Shown: positions 55,103 through 62,683, counted from the stretch's first letter. The stretch: DNA of 64,000 nt from Palleronia rufa (GCF_000743715.1 NZ_JQEY01000009.1:17023-81022), one strand, 5' to 3'. The notes: generated by a model from the sequence alone, not told the origin. Numbers and translations: made by a program.

Positions 55103-55702
55103 TGGCGTTCCACGAGGTCCGGTTTCCCGACAATATCAGCCGGGGCGCGCGGGGCGGGCCGGAACGGCGCACCCAGATCGTCGAGCTCGCCTCGGGCGAC
55201 GAGGAGCGCAACGCCAGCTGGGCCAACTCGCGCCGCCGCTACGACGTCGCCTACGGCATCCGTCGCGCTGACGATCTGGCGGCGGTGGTCGCCTTCTTCG
55301 AGGCGCGCAACGGTCGTCTCCATGGCTTCCGCTTCAAGGACTGGGCCGACCACAAGTCCTGCCTGCCTTCGGGCACGCCATCGCCCACCGACCAGGCGAT
55401 CGGAACCGGTGACGGCGCGACGACCGCCTTCCAGTTGGTGAAGCGCTACGCCTCGGGCGCGCACTCCTGGACGCGCGCCATCGCCAAGCCGGTGACGGGC
55501 ACCGTGCGCATCGCGCTCGGCGGGGTCGAGCAGCCTTCCGGCTGGACGGTCGACACCACGACCGGCGTGGTCAGCTTTGGCGCAGCACCAGGCGCCGGCG
55601 TCGCCATCATCGCAGGCTTCGATTTCGACGTGCCGGTTCGCTTCGACACCGACGTGTTCGACGTGACGCTAGACCTCGAGCGGCTCGGCTCGATCACCTC
55701 CA
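55102..55702 (+). pseudogene. DUF2460 (GTA orfg12-like) tail protein, 3' end lost
   Basis: The frame encodes about 200 residues of the TIGR02217/DUF2460 family: MAFHEVRFPDNISRGARGG, NGRLHGFRFKDWADHKSC, and PVRFDTDVFDVTLDLERLGS. At about 55700, right after SITSI, the usual last residues are replaced by unrelated sequence, which is the opposite strand of the flippase gene. No stop codon follows until 56850, so a chimera of 582 residues would be made. This marks a recombination junction. Confidence 0.82.
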
Positions 55703-56706
55703 TCGGCGGCCTCCGCCTCGATGCGCGCGCGGCGGATGTCGATGCCCGACTGCCAGAGCACGATGAGCCCGACCCCCACGACGAGGATGATCGACATCAT
55801 CCAGTTGAAGAGGATCATCAGCAAAGCCTGCTCTTCGGGCACGCCCAGCAGTTCGAAGGCGAGCGCCGAGCCGATGACGAAACCGCCGGGCACGCGCACG
55901 AAACGCGACAGCACCAGCGAGAATCCGGCGAAGACCATCAGGAAGAGATAGTCGAACGGCGCCAGCACCACGCCCACCGCCAGCCCCGCCCAGACATAGT
56001 GCGTGGCCGAGACGAGCTTGGCCGCCACCGCCGCGACCAAGACCCCCGCCCGGCGCCGAGGACTGCGTGGCCACACGACGCCGTCGCAGAGCGATCCGCG
56101 CAGGGCGGCGCCGTTCGCGCGGAACCACTTTGCCACCCAGTCGAAAAGCCGGCAGATCAGCGGACCCTCGCGCGCGAACAGGGCGCGGAACCGAAACATC
56201 GCCCACAGAAGCGCGCCGAAGAGCGCGAAGTTCAGCGCCCCCGCGACGGCGAGGCCGAGTTCGAGGTTGCCCGCGATCTGCGGCACCTTGCCCGCCATCG
56301 CTACCAGCTCGGCGAAAAGCGCGAAAACCACGCCGTCGATGAACCGCGCGATGATCGTTGTGGTCAGCACCGTGCCCATCTTCAGGCCTTCCATGCGGGC
56401 GATCAGCCAAGAGCGGACGAGCGGGCTTATACCGAGTGGCACCAGCACGTTGGCGCCGTATCCCGCCAGCAGCGCGCCGGTCAGCCGCAGCGTCCCGACC
56501 GGCTTGACGTCATGCAAGATCTGCTGCCACTCCCAGCCGTTGACGAATTGCTCGAGCAGGATCGTCAGCGCCAGCATCCCGATCCAGCCGGGATGCGCCT
56601 CGCCCAGCCCTTCTACGAAGCGCTCGAAGTCGAGGTCGCGGTAGAGCCAGAAGATCAGCGCCAGCGCCACTACGCCGCCGAGGACCGGGGGGAGCCAACG
56701 TCTCAA
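55669..56706 (-). CDS. Flippase-like polytopic membrane protein
   Basis: A 345-residue protein with at least seven hydrophobic helices, of the lysylphosphatidylglycerol-synthase transmembrane/UPF0104 type. Landmarks are VLGGVVALALIFWLYRDLDF, LLAGYGANVLVPLGISPLVR and the last helix block MILFNWMMSIILVVGVGLIVL. It may move a lipid or glycolipid across the membrane. The start is TTG at 56704-56706; a longer in-frame extension is open upstream. The last about 11 residues (GGDRAEPLEV) come from the phage side of the junction, so its natural C-terminus is lost. Confidence 0.78.
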   Translation of the reverse strand: MRRWLPPVLGGVVALALIFWLYRDLDFERFVEGLGEAHPGWIGMLALTILLEQFVNGWEWQQILHDVKPVGTLRLTGALLAGYGANVLVPLGISPLVRSWLIARMEGLKMGTVLTTTIIARFIDGVVFALFAELVAMAGKVPQIAGNLELGLAVAGALNFALFGALLWAMFRFRALFAREGPLICRLFDWVAKWFRANGAALRGSLCDGVVWPRSPRRRAGVLVAAVAAKLVSATHYVWAGLAVGVVLAPFDYLFLMVFAGFSLVLSRFVRVPGGFVIGSALAFELLGVPEEQALLMILFNWMMSIILVVGVGLIVLWQSGIDIRRARIEAEAADGGDRAEPLEV

Positions 56707-56831
56707 GGCACGCCCGATCGTGAATTTGCGAGGGAGGTATTCGATCGTGTTTCTTCAAATAGGGTCGGACGCGGCGCGGACATTCTACTTTTAACGTCTG
56801 GTCACCTTGGGAATGCGACTGCAGCTCAGTC

Positions 56832-57152
56832 TCAGGCGGCCATTCTCTGACAAGCCGCGGCGCAGCGGCGGCAGGCCTCGGCGCATTGCTGGCATGCCTC
56901 CTTGTCGTGCTTGGCGCACTCGGTGGCGCAGGCGTCGCAGATCTTCGCGCAAAGCGCGCACCAATCCGCCGCGAAGGGCGAGCCGCGGGCCATCGCCTTG
57001 GCGCAAGCCTGGCAGATTTCCGCGCAGTCCAGACAGAGCCTGAGGCAGTCGGCCATTGCCGCATCGCCGATGCAGCAGTCGATGCAGGTCTCGCAAGCGG
57101 ACATGCAGTCGAGGCAGGCCTGGATGCAGTCCTTGGTGTTCTGGTCGGTCAT
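56832..57152 (-). CDS. Cys-rich four-helix-bundle copper-storage-like protein (Csp family)
   Basis: A 106-residue cytosolic protein with 22 cysteines, mostly as CxxxC or CxxC on four helices: CIQACLDCMSACETC, DCLRLCLDCAEICQAC, CALCAKICDACATEC and ACQQCAEACRRCAAAC. It belongs to the DUF326/Csp family, whose members bind many Cu(I) ions inside the bundle. It lacks a Tat signal, as in the cytosolic Csp3 branch. RBS AGGAG precedes ATG 57152. It is downstream of a mercury-type MerR promoter, so it could store mercury or another soft metal. That is inference. Confidence 0.88.
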   Translation of the reverse strand: MTDQNTKDCIQACLDCMSACETCIDCCIGDAAMADCLRLCLDCAEICQACAKAMARGSPFAADWCALCAKICDACATECAKHDKEACQQCAEACRRCAAACQRMAA

Positions 57153-57206
57153 TGAGAGTCTCCTGTGCTTGAGGGCCGATAACCAGGCCCAGGATGGCTT
57201 GTTCGG

Positions 57207-57767
57207 TCAGCGCTCGCCGCCCGGCCAGGTAAGGAACGGCATGTTCACGACGATGCCGCTGTCTCGAACTTCGATATCTCCAGCCGATCTCGCCGCTTCG
57301 ACATCGGCGGCGGATGTGAGGACGCGCGCCCGGGCGTCGTTCTTCCAGGTCACCAGCATGATCCGGCGCAGAGGCGTATAGCCGTAGCTGCCGACCGGCC
57401 GGTCGAAGACGTCGGGTTGGTAGTTCAGCGGACCGCGAGGCCCTTCCGGCTGGATGCCGTTCTCGAACGCATAGACATTGGCGAGCATGCTGTCCGGAGC
57501 GTCCGCGAGCGCCGGCACGACCGGCACCGGCGAGCCCATCATCTCGGTCAGCGTCCCGGCGATGCCGGCGTCGGAGGCTTCCATGTGAACGAAGAAGATG
57601 CGGTCGCCCTCGGCGTAGCCGGCGACCGGCGGCAGGCGCGGGATCCCTTCGGTCTCCATCCCGCCCATCATCGCCATCCCCGCGTCGGACGCTGTGTCGT
57701 TGGATTGCGCCTGCAGCGGGCCAGCCGCTAGCCCGCAGGCCAGCAACCGCGAGTCCCCGTGATCCAT
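57207..57767 (-). CDS. Exported protein of unknown function in the mer island
   Basis: A 186-residue frame. Residues 8-21 (LLACGLAAGPLQAQ) look like a signal peptide and cleavage site, and the mature part starts SNDTASDAGMAMMGGM. Mature motifs include EGDRIFFVHMEASD and PLNYQPDVFDRPVGSYGYTP. I do not recognise a characterised family. ATG 57767 has no ribosome binding site. The good one (AGGAGA) belongs to ATG 57780 in a different frame, so there may be a one-base frameshift in the signal peptide. It is the first gene after the second MerR-type promoter. Confidence 0.65.
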   Translation of the reverse strand: MDHGDSRLLACGLAAGPLQAQSNDTASDAGMAMMGGMETEGIPRLPPVAGYAEGDRIFFVHMEASDAGIAGTLTEMMGSPVPVVPALADAPDSMLANVYAFENGIQPEGPRGPLNYQPDVFDRPVGSYGYTPLRRIMLVTWKNDARARVLTSAADVEAARSAGDIEVRDSGIVVNMPFLTWPGGER

Positions 57768-57811
57768 TGCGACGGATCATGTCGATCTCCTGCGTGACGT
57801 GTTTCGCCGCA

Positions 57812-57842
57812 GGCTAACCTCCGTACCATGGTACGGTGTCAA
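57812..57842 (-). promoter_or_regulatory. Second MerR-type promoter with palindromic operator
   Basis: On the minus strand TTGACA (57837-57842) and TTAGCC (57812-57817) are 19 bases apart, the over-long spacing of MerR-activated promoters. The spacer holds the perfect palindrome CCGTACCATGGTACGG (57821-57836), which resembles known mercury MerR operators. It lies just after merR2 and would drive the 57207 and 56832 genes. Confidence 0.85.
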
Positions 57843-57864
57843 TAGAAGATCGCAGAGCTCCTGG

Positions 57865-58272
57865 TTATTTCGCGCGCTCGATCGCCTCGAGGATCGAACA
57901 GGCACGAAGATTGCCATCGCCGGGACAATCGGCGATCACTTCGTCCAGCACGCCGGCGATCCTTTGCAGTCGTTCCAGCCGGTCCTGAACCTCCCGACGC
58001 TTCTGAACCGCAAGATCGCGGACGTGGCCGCAGCTGGCGTCCGCACGCGCCCTCAGTGACAGGAGTTCGGAAATCTCTTTCAGGGAAAACCCGATGCGCT
58101 GTGCGTCCTTGATGAACCGCAGACAGCGAACCGTGCTCGGTGCATAGCGGCGCGCGCGACCATCCGCTGGCTTCGGCGGCTGCGCGATCAGCCCCCGCCG
58201 CTCGTAATAACGCACGGTTTCGACATTCACGCCCGCCGCCTCCGCGGCCTTTCCGATTGTCATATCTTGCAT
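57865..58272 (-). CDS. MerR-family regulator, mercury type, second copy
   Basis: A 135-residue regulator with the MerR helix-turn-helix (MTIGKAAEAAGVNVETVRYYE) and the three cysteines that bind Hg(II) in MerR: Cys81, Cys116 and Cys125 (ASCGHVRDL, ADCPGDGNLRAC). Other metal-sensing branches lack this trio. The start is 58272; ATGs at 58290 and 58263 are alternatives. It follows the reductase gene by 33 bases and is followed by the palindromic promoter at 57812-57842, its likely target. Confidence 0.88.
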   Translation of the reverse strand: MQDMTIGKAAEAAGVNVETVRYYERRGLIAQPPKPADGRARRYAPSTVRCLRFIKDAQRIGFSLKEISELLSLRARADASCGHVRDLAVQKRREVQDRLERLQRIAGVLDEVIADCPGDGNLRACSILEAIERAK

Positions 58273-58305
58273 CTCTCTATCCCTTCGCATCGCCTGGCAC
58301 AGATT

Positions 58306-59652
58306 TCACAGCATGGACGAAATGTCCGAGGCGCCGGTGGGATAGGCGAACATCGTCTCTGCGAGTTGCTCCGCTGACAGCCCATGCCGGACGGCGAGCG
58401 TGAAGACGTTGATCATCTCATCGGCATGCGGGCCGATCAGATGCGCACCCAGAATGCGGCCGCTGCCATCCTCGATCAGCACCTTGTGACCCATCACGGT
58501 TTCCGCCGCCTGTCGGGCGGTGAACCAGCCGGGTGTCCTGTCGCAATTGACGCGGAAACGCAGCCCCATCTCGCGCGCCTCGTCCTCGCCGAGGCCGACG
58601 CGGGCGAGCGGCGGGATGGTGAAGACCACGGAGGGAACGCCCTTGTAGTTCGGTTTGCGGTGGTTACCCTCCAGCAGGTTGGCCGTCACGACCTTGCCCT
58701 CATGATTTGAAACCGGGGTTAGGGGCGGCCCCATCTGCGCCGCGTCGCCGGCGACGTAGACGGCCGGATTGGACACGCTCCGCAGGTGGTCGTTCAGCGC
58801 GATCCGGCCGTTTCGTACCTCGACGCCGCCGGCAGCAAGGTCAAGGCTCCTGAGATCCGGTTTCCGGCCCGCCGCGTGGACGACGAGATCGGCCTCTATG
58901 GTCGACGGCTCGCTGTCAGCGACAGCAGTGACGCGATAGCTTTCGCCTCGCTTTTCCACCCGCGTCACTTCGGTGTCAGTGCGGACATCCATGCCAAGCT
59001 CGGTGAATTTCTCCATCATCCAACCGACCAGATCGGGGTCAAAACCCTGGAGCATCCGCTTGCCGCGCTGGAGGATCGTCACCTTCGCACCGGCCCGGGC
59101 CGCGATGTGCGAGAACTCGGCCGCGATGTAGCCGCCACCCACAAGCAGGATCCGCTGCGGAAGGCTTTCCATATTCAGGAACGCCTCGTTGTCGATCAGA
59201 TGCTCCTCGCCCTCGATGCCGAGGGGAATGGGCTCGGCCCCGCTTGCAATGACGATATTCCGCGCCTCCAGTCTCTCGCCGCCCACCTCCACCGCGTCCG
59301 GTGCGACGAAGCGCGCGCGTCCGTGGAAGCTGTCGATACCGGCCTCGGCGAAGCCTTGCTCCTTCTTCGCCGGGACGGGATTGGTAAAGCTTCGCTTGAA
59401 CCCGAGAAGATCGGGCCAGTCGATCGCGACGTCGCCCGTTACACCCTTGCCCCGCATCCGGGTGGCGTGATCGACCGCTCGGGCGCCACCGATCATCATT
59501 TTTTTCGGATCACACCCCCTGAGTGCGCAGGTGCCGCCGAAAGGACGGAAGTCGATCACCGCCACGCTGCGACCAGCGGCCCGCACTTTCCTGGCCACCG
59601 TGGACGCCGCGGTGCCTGTGCCGATCACGATCAAGTCATAGTTGTTGCTCAT
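58306..59652 (-). CDS. FAD-dependent disulfide reductase of the mer operon (not MerA)
   Basis: A 448-residue pyridine-nucleotide disulfide oxidoreductase. It has FAD motif DLIVIGTGTAASTVARKVRA, the redox pair Cys42/Cys47 in GGTCALRGCDPKK, the NAD motif ILLVGGGYIAAEFSHIA and a C-terminal dimerisation domain. It resembles glutathione/mercuric reductases but lacks the C-terminal Cys-Cys that MerA needs to take up Hg(II). It could regenerate low-molecular thiols or act on another metal adduct. ATG 59652 follows AAGGAACC. It is 23 bases after merA, so co-transcribed. Confidence 0.85.
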   Translation of the reverse strand: MSNNYDLIVIGTGTAASTVARKVRAAGRSVAVIDFRPFGGTCALRGCDPKKMMIGGARAVDHATRMRGKGVTGDVAIDWPDLLGFKRSFTNPVPAKKEQGFAEAGIDSFHGRARFVAPDAVEVGGERLEARNIVIASGAEPIPLGIEGEEHLIDNEAFLNMESLPQRILLVGGGYIAAEFSHIAARAGAKVTILQRGKRMLQGFDPDLVGWMMEKFTELGMDVRTDTEVTRVEKRGESYRVTAVADSEPSTIEADLVVHAAGRKPDLRSLDLAAGGVEVRNGRIALNDHLRSVSNPAVYVAGDAAQMGPPLTPVSNHEGKVVTANLLEGNHRKPNYKGVPSVVFTIPPLARVGLGEDEAREMGLRFRVNCDRTPGWFTARQAAETVMGHKVLIEDGSGRILGAHLIGPHADEMINVFTLAVRHGLSAEQLAETMFAYPTGASDISSML

Positions 59653-59675
59653 CGATTTGGTTCCTTCCAACGATG

Positions 59676-61106
59676 TCAGCCGGCACAGCAGCTCAGCTTC
59701 GCCACGTCCTTGTCGAAGGTCTGCGCGGCGAGTTTCAGCCCCTCTACGGTGGTCAGATAGGGAAAGATCGTCTCGCCGAGCGCCTTGGCGGTCATGCCAA
59801 TCTTCAGCGCCATGGCCAGCGTCTGAATCGTGTCGGCCCCCTCGGGCGCCACGATCTGACCGCCGAGCAGCCGGTCGGTTTTCGCATCCGCAACCAGCTT
59901 GATCAGGCCACGCGTGTCGCGGGCCGCCAGCGCGCGCGCCACGTTGTCAAGACCGATCACGCTGGTCTTGATCACATGGCCGGCGGCGCGCGCCTGCGCT
60001 TCGGACAGACCGACTCCGGCGACTTGCGGATCAGTGAATACGACCCAAGGCATCGCGGCGTTGTCATACCGCATCGGTTCTAGCCCCAGCGCGTTGTTCA
60101 CCGCCACCTTGGCGCCATAGGCGGCCATGTAGACGAACTGGTCGCGGTCGGTGACATCGCCGGCGGCATAGACGCCGGGGCGCGTGCTGGCCATGTCCGG
60201 TCCGACGCGGATCGCGCCGCGGTGGTCGGTCTCGATACCGAGCACGCCCACACCCAACGCTTCGGTATTGGCGACGCGACCTGTAGTCGCCACCAGCCGC
60301 GCGGCGGTCAGTGTGACCGGCTCGCCGTCACGCTCGATCATCAGCGCCACGCCCCCGTCCTGTACTTTGACCTCGCGATAGCTCAACCCGGTCTCTAGCC
60401 GGATTCCCTCGGACCGCATGACGTCGGCGAGCGCCTCGGACACCTCGGGCTCGGCGCTGGGCAGCAACCGCGAGCGAGTGACCAGCGTCACCTTCACGCC
60501 CAGCCGTGCGGCCATCTGCGCCAGCTCCGCCCCGATATAGCCGCCGCCAAGGACGATCAGGCTATCGGGGCGCTCTGGCAGAGCCAGAAGGCCGGTGCTG
60601 TCAAGCACCTCGACCGTCTCGATACCAGGAATTCCAGGCCTGGCAGGCCGCGAACCGGTTGCGACGATGATGCGGTCGGCGGAAAGCGTCCGTTTACCGA
60701 CCACAATTCCGGATTCCGTTAGCAGTGCGGCCCCTTCATCGATGTAATCGACGCCGTCGTACTGGGGCAGCAGGTCGGCGTATTTCTTCTGCCGCATCTC
60801 GGCCACCAGATCGGCGGTGCCGTTCACGAGGGCTGTCCAGTCGACTCTTGGCGCGCAGGGGTCGATGCCCGGAAAACGCCCGGCTGCGGCGCCACCATGA
60901 ACCGCCTCGGCAGCGTGGATCATCGCCTTGGACGGCATGCAGCCGACATTGACGCATGTCCCGCCGATCGTGCCGTGGCCTACCAGCGCCACGCGCTTGC
61001 CAGTCTCGGCCGCGGTGATCGCGGCGGAAAAGCCGGCCGAACCGGCGCCGATGACAATCAGGTCGTAGCCGCCGCTGCCGTCGGCATTCCTGTCGATATC
61101 CTTCAT
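59676..61106 (-). CDS. merA: Mercuric reductase
   Basis: A 476-residue flavoprotein that reduces Hg(II) to volatile Hg(0) with NADPH. FAD motif DLIVIGAGSAGFSAAITAAE, active-site pair Cys51/Cys56 in GGTCVNVGCMPSK, NADPH motif LIVLGGGYIGAELAQMA, and the C-terminal Cys473-Cys474 (SCCAG) that hands Hg(II) to the active site are all present. The N-terminal heavy-metal-binding domain of many MerA proteins is absent, which is common in shorter forms. The gene looks intact. Confidence 0.96.
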   Translation of the reverse strand: MKDIDRNADGSGGYDLIVIGAGSAGFSAAITAAETGKRVALVGHGTIGGTCVNVGCMPSKAMIHAAEAVHGGAAAGRFPGIDPCAPRVDWTALVNGTADLVAEMRQKKYADLLPQYDGVDYIDEGAALLTESGIVVGKRTLSADRIIVATGSRPARPGIPGIETVEVLDSTGLLALPERPDSLIVLGGGYIGAELAQMAARLGVKVTLVTRSRLLPSAEPEVSEALADVMRSEGIRLETGLSYREVKVQDGGVALMIERDGEPVTLTAARLVATTGRVANTEALGVGVLGIETDHRGAIRVGPDMASTRPGVYAAGDVTDRDQFVYMAAYGAKVAVNNALGLEPMRYDNAAMPWVVFTDPQVAGVGLSEAQARAAGHVIKTSVIGLDNVARALAARDTRGLIKLVADAKTDRLLGGQIVAPEGADTIQTLAMALKIGMTAKALGETIFPYLTTVEGLKLAAQTFDKDVAKLSCCAG

Positions 61107-61107
61107 G

Positions 61108-61245
61108 TCACCGTGCCTCTTGCAGGTCGGGGTTTTTCCGCTTGGCGACGATCAGATAGATGATCGCGCCGATGGCGATGAGCGGTGTCAGCATTCCAAG
61201 TACGCCAAAAAACATGCCGGCTGCCGTGCAGGATCCCATCATCAT
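61108..61245 (-). CDS. Small one-helix membrane protein between merF-like gene and merA
   Basis: A 45-residue frame. ATG 61245 is 7 bases after AAAGGAG. The product starts MMMGSCTAAGMFFGVLGMLTPLIAIGAI-like, with one strong transmembrane helix and a basic end (LIVAKRKNPDLQEAR). It has one cysteine. Its start overlaps the stop of the MerF-like gene and its stop is one base from merA, so it is embedded in the operon. It is not MerE, MerC or MerP by sequence; I do not recognise it. Confidence 0.75.
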   Translation of the reverse strand: MMMGSCTAAGMFFGVLGMLTPLIAIGAIIYLIVAKRKNPDLQEAR

Positions 61246-61628
61246 TGAGTTGCTCCTTTGGATTGCATTCGATTGAGGAAGAAGGCGTAGATGCCGACGA
61301 CAGCAAAAGCGCCCAAGGTGATCCGCAGCGCGAAGCGGAACTCGATCCAGATAATGAGCACCGCCAGCAGAGCGGCAATCGCCGTCGCCCAGCGTTTCGG
61401 GGTAGGCCCCGGCCGCCCTGCGCGCAGCCAGAGCGCTTGAGCCACGACGGCGAGGCAGAAGAACAGCAACGGGAACAGCGCATAGTCGAGCCAGCCGGTC
61501 AGGGCCGACAGGCCGACCCCAGCAACGACGACGACAAGAAGTGGTGTGAAACAGCACAGGGCCGCAAAAAGCGCGCCGCCCAGCCCCCATTTCAGCAAGC
61601 GGTCGGGGTCCTCGGCGTGATCGGTCAA
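61242..61628 (-). CDS. MerF-like mercury transport protein with C-terminal extension
   Basis: A 128-residue membrane protein. The first 60 residues match MerF (DPDRLLKWGLGGALFAALCCFTP with the vicinal Cys pair, then GLSALTGWLDYALFPLL). MerF is about 80 residues with a second Cys pair near the C-terminus, but here that pair is missing and two further helices follow (WATAIAALLAVLIIWIEF and LGAFAVVGIYAFFL). The start is TTG 61628, preceded by AAGGA. It would move Hg(II) through the inner membrane to MerA. Confidence 0.78.
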   Translation of the reverse strand: MTDHAEDPDRLLKWGLGGALFAALCCFTPLLVVVVAGVGLSALTGWLDYALFPLLFFCLAVVAQALWLRAGRPGPTPKRWATAIAALLAVLIIWIEFRFALRITLGAFAVVGIYAFFLNRMQSKGATQ

Positions 61629-61878
61629 GATGCAGTCCTTCTGTCTGGCGGCGTATTGGCGAAAGACGCGTCTTGCGTTCGATTTTCGGAACTCTCGGGC
61701 AGCGAGGAAAGCGAGCGCACCAGAAGTGCAATGGGGAGCCCGCCAAGCCCCGAGATTCACGCTCCGAATCCGCCAAAGATCGGCGCCAATGAAGCCATCT
61801 CACCCCCGCAGCACACAACCGCATGACCGGGGCCGCAACCCCGAAATCCAGCAGCTCGCCCATCAGTTTGTCATCCAT
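61629..61878 (-). pseudogene. Decayed small membrane gene in the mer operon
   Basis: An ATG at 61878 opens MDDKLMGELLDFGVAAPVMRLCAAG. That frame then turns into unlikely basic sequence. After a one-base shift at a run of five G (about 61817), a hydrophobic frame appears: MASLAPIFGGFGA, then TGA, then ISGLGGLPIALLVRSLSSLPE to a stop at about 61630. It reads as one protein of about 80-90 residues broken by a frameshift and a TGA in place of a glycine-type codon. The intact family is unknown to me. Confidence 0.45.
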
Positions 61879-61894
61879 GCCCGCGCCTCCGGCT

Positions 61895-62200
61895 TTACGA
61901 GGCAGGCTCGGGCAGAACCTGGGCGGGATATCCGTTCGCCGTCACGGCTTCGACGATGCTTTCCACACTGGTCTGAGCGTCATCGAAGGTGACGCTGTAA
62001 ACGCCACCACCCTCGTCGGGGCCTTCTACGAACTGATCGATCTGCACCGATGGAACGCCCCGCATCGAGCTGGCAACGATGAACGAGCAGGATGGGCAGG
62101 TCAGTTCACTGACCGCGATCTCGACCTTGCGCTCGTCTGCGAAGGACGACGAGGCAAACGCGACGAGGGCGAGGGCCGAAGACAACAGAAGGGTTTTCAT
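61895..62200 (-). CDS. merP: Periplasmic mercury-binding protein
   Basis: A 101-residue exported protein. The signal peptide MKTLLLSSALALVAFASSSFA is followed by a heavy-metal-associated domain whose metal motif is LTCPSCSFIV (Cys-x-x-Cys), typical of MerP. The domain ends SVESIVEAVTANGYPAQVLPE. It passes Hg(II) to MerT. It lies 15 bases after merT. Confidence 0.93.
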   Translation of the reverse strand: MKTLLLSSALALVAFASSSFADERKVEIAVSELTCPSCSFIVASSMRGVPSVQIDQFVEGPDEGGGVYSVTFDDAQTSVESIVEAVTANGYPAQVLPEPAS

Positions 62201-62215
62201 GAAACGGGTCCTTGC

Positions 62216-62623
62216 TCAGAATTTCAGGATGAAGGGCGTGACGTATGGAAAGCTCATCGCCACGGCGACGATTGCGGCGGCTGCCCAGAGGGTCGCGCGC
62301 ATGACCCTGCGATTGACAGGACGGCCACAGGCGCCATCGGCGCAGGCTTCCGGGTCCACGGGTTTGTAGGCCTTGTAGAACCCGTATCCGAGGAACGCGG
62401 CGCTCAGCGCGAAGGTATACCACTTGTAGGCGTAGAGTGCGCTGAGCTGCACGATGAAGACCCCGGTGACGCCGAAGCTCACCAGCACAAGCGGGAGAAT
62501 GCAGCACGATGTCATCGCCAGCGCACCCAGCACGCCGAAGCCTGTCGCGCCCCAGCCCTACGAGGTTTCATCCCCGACCTGACGCGCCTGGCCGGGTGCC
62601 TGGTCTGTAAGACTATGTTCCAT
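62216..62623 (-). pseudogene. merT: Mercuric transport protein MerT, interrupted by an in-frame TAG
   Basis: The frame starts at ATG 62623 (MEHSLTDQAPGQ), hits TAG at about residue 22, and continues as MerT: GWGATGFGVLGALAMTSCCILPLVLV (first helix with the vicinal Cys pair), KPVDPEACADGACGRP (second Cys pair) and a third helix ending MSFPYVTPFILKF. Without the TAG it would be a normal MerT of about 135 residues. Translation could restart at GTG 62533, losing about seven residues of helix 1. Sequencing error or genuine nonsense mutation are both possible. Confidence 0.72.
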
Positions 62624-62652
62624 CGAATCGCCCTTGTTCGGATCTTTCCACC

Positions 62653-62683
62653 GTTCTAAGGTCTGTAGGAGATACAGGCTCAA
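62653..62683 (-). promoter_or_regulatory. mer operon promoter/operator (MerR type)
   Basis: On the minus strand, TTGAGC (62678-62683) and TAGAAC (62653-62658) are 19 bases apart. The spacer contains the dyad CTGTAGGAGATACAG (62663-62677, plus-strand reading). The spacing and location between divergent merR and merT are as expected for MerR activation by DNA twisting. Confidence 0.85.

Noticed and set aside
55102..56850. A single 582-residue protein starting at the DUF2460 gene
   Set aside because: After residue about 200 the sequence is the antisense of a polytopic membrane-protein gene; the open frame is a by-product of recombination.
59676..61106. Calling this gene a dihydrolipoamide dehydrogenase
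   Set aside because: The C-terminal Cys-Cys and mer operon context identify MerA.
61700..61830. Selenocysteine reading of the TGA in the small mer frame
   Set aside because: No SECIS-like hairpin was found, and a separate frameshift is also needed, so decay is simpler.
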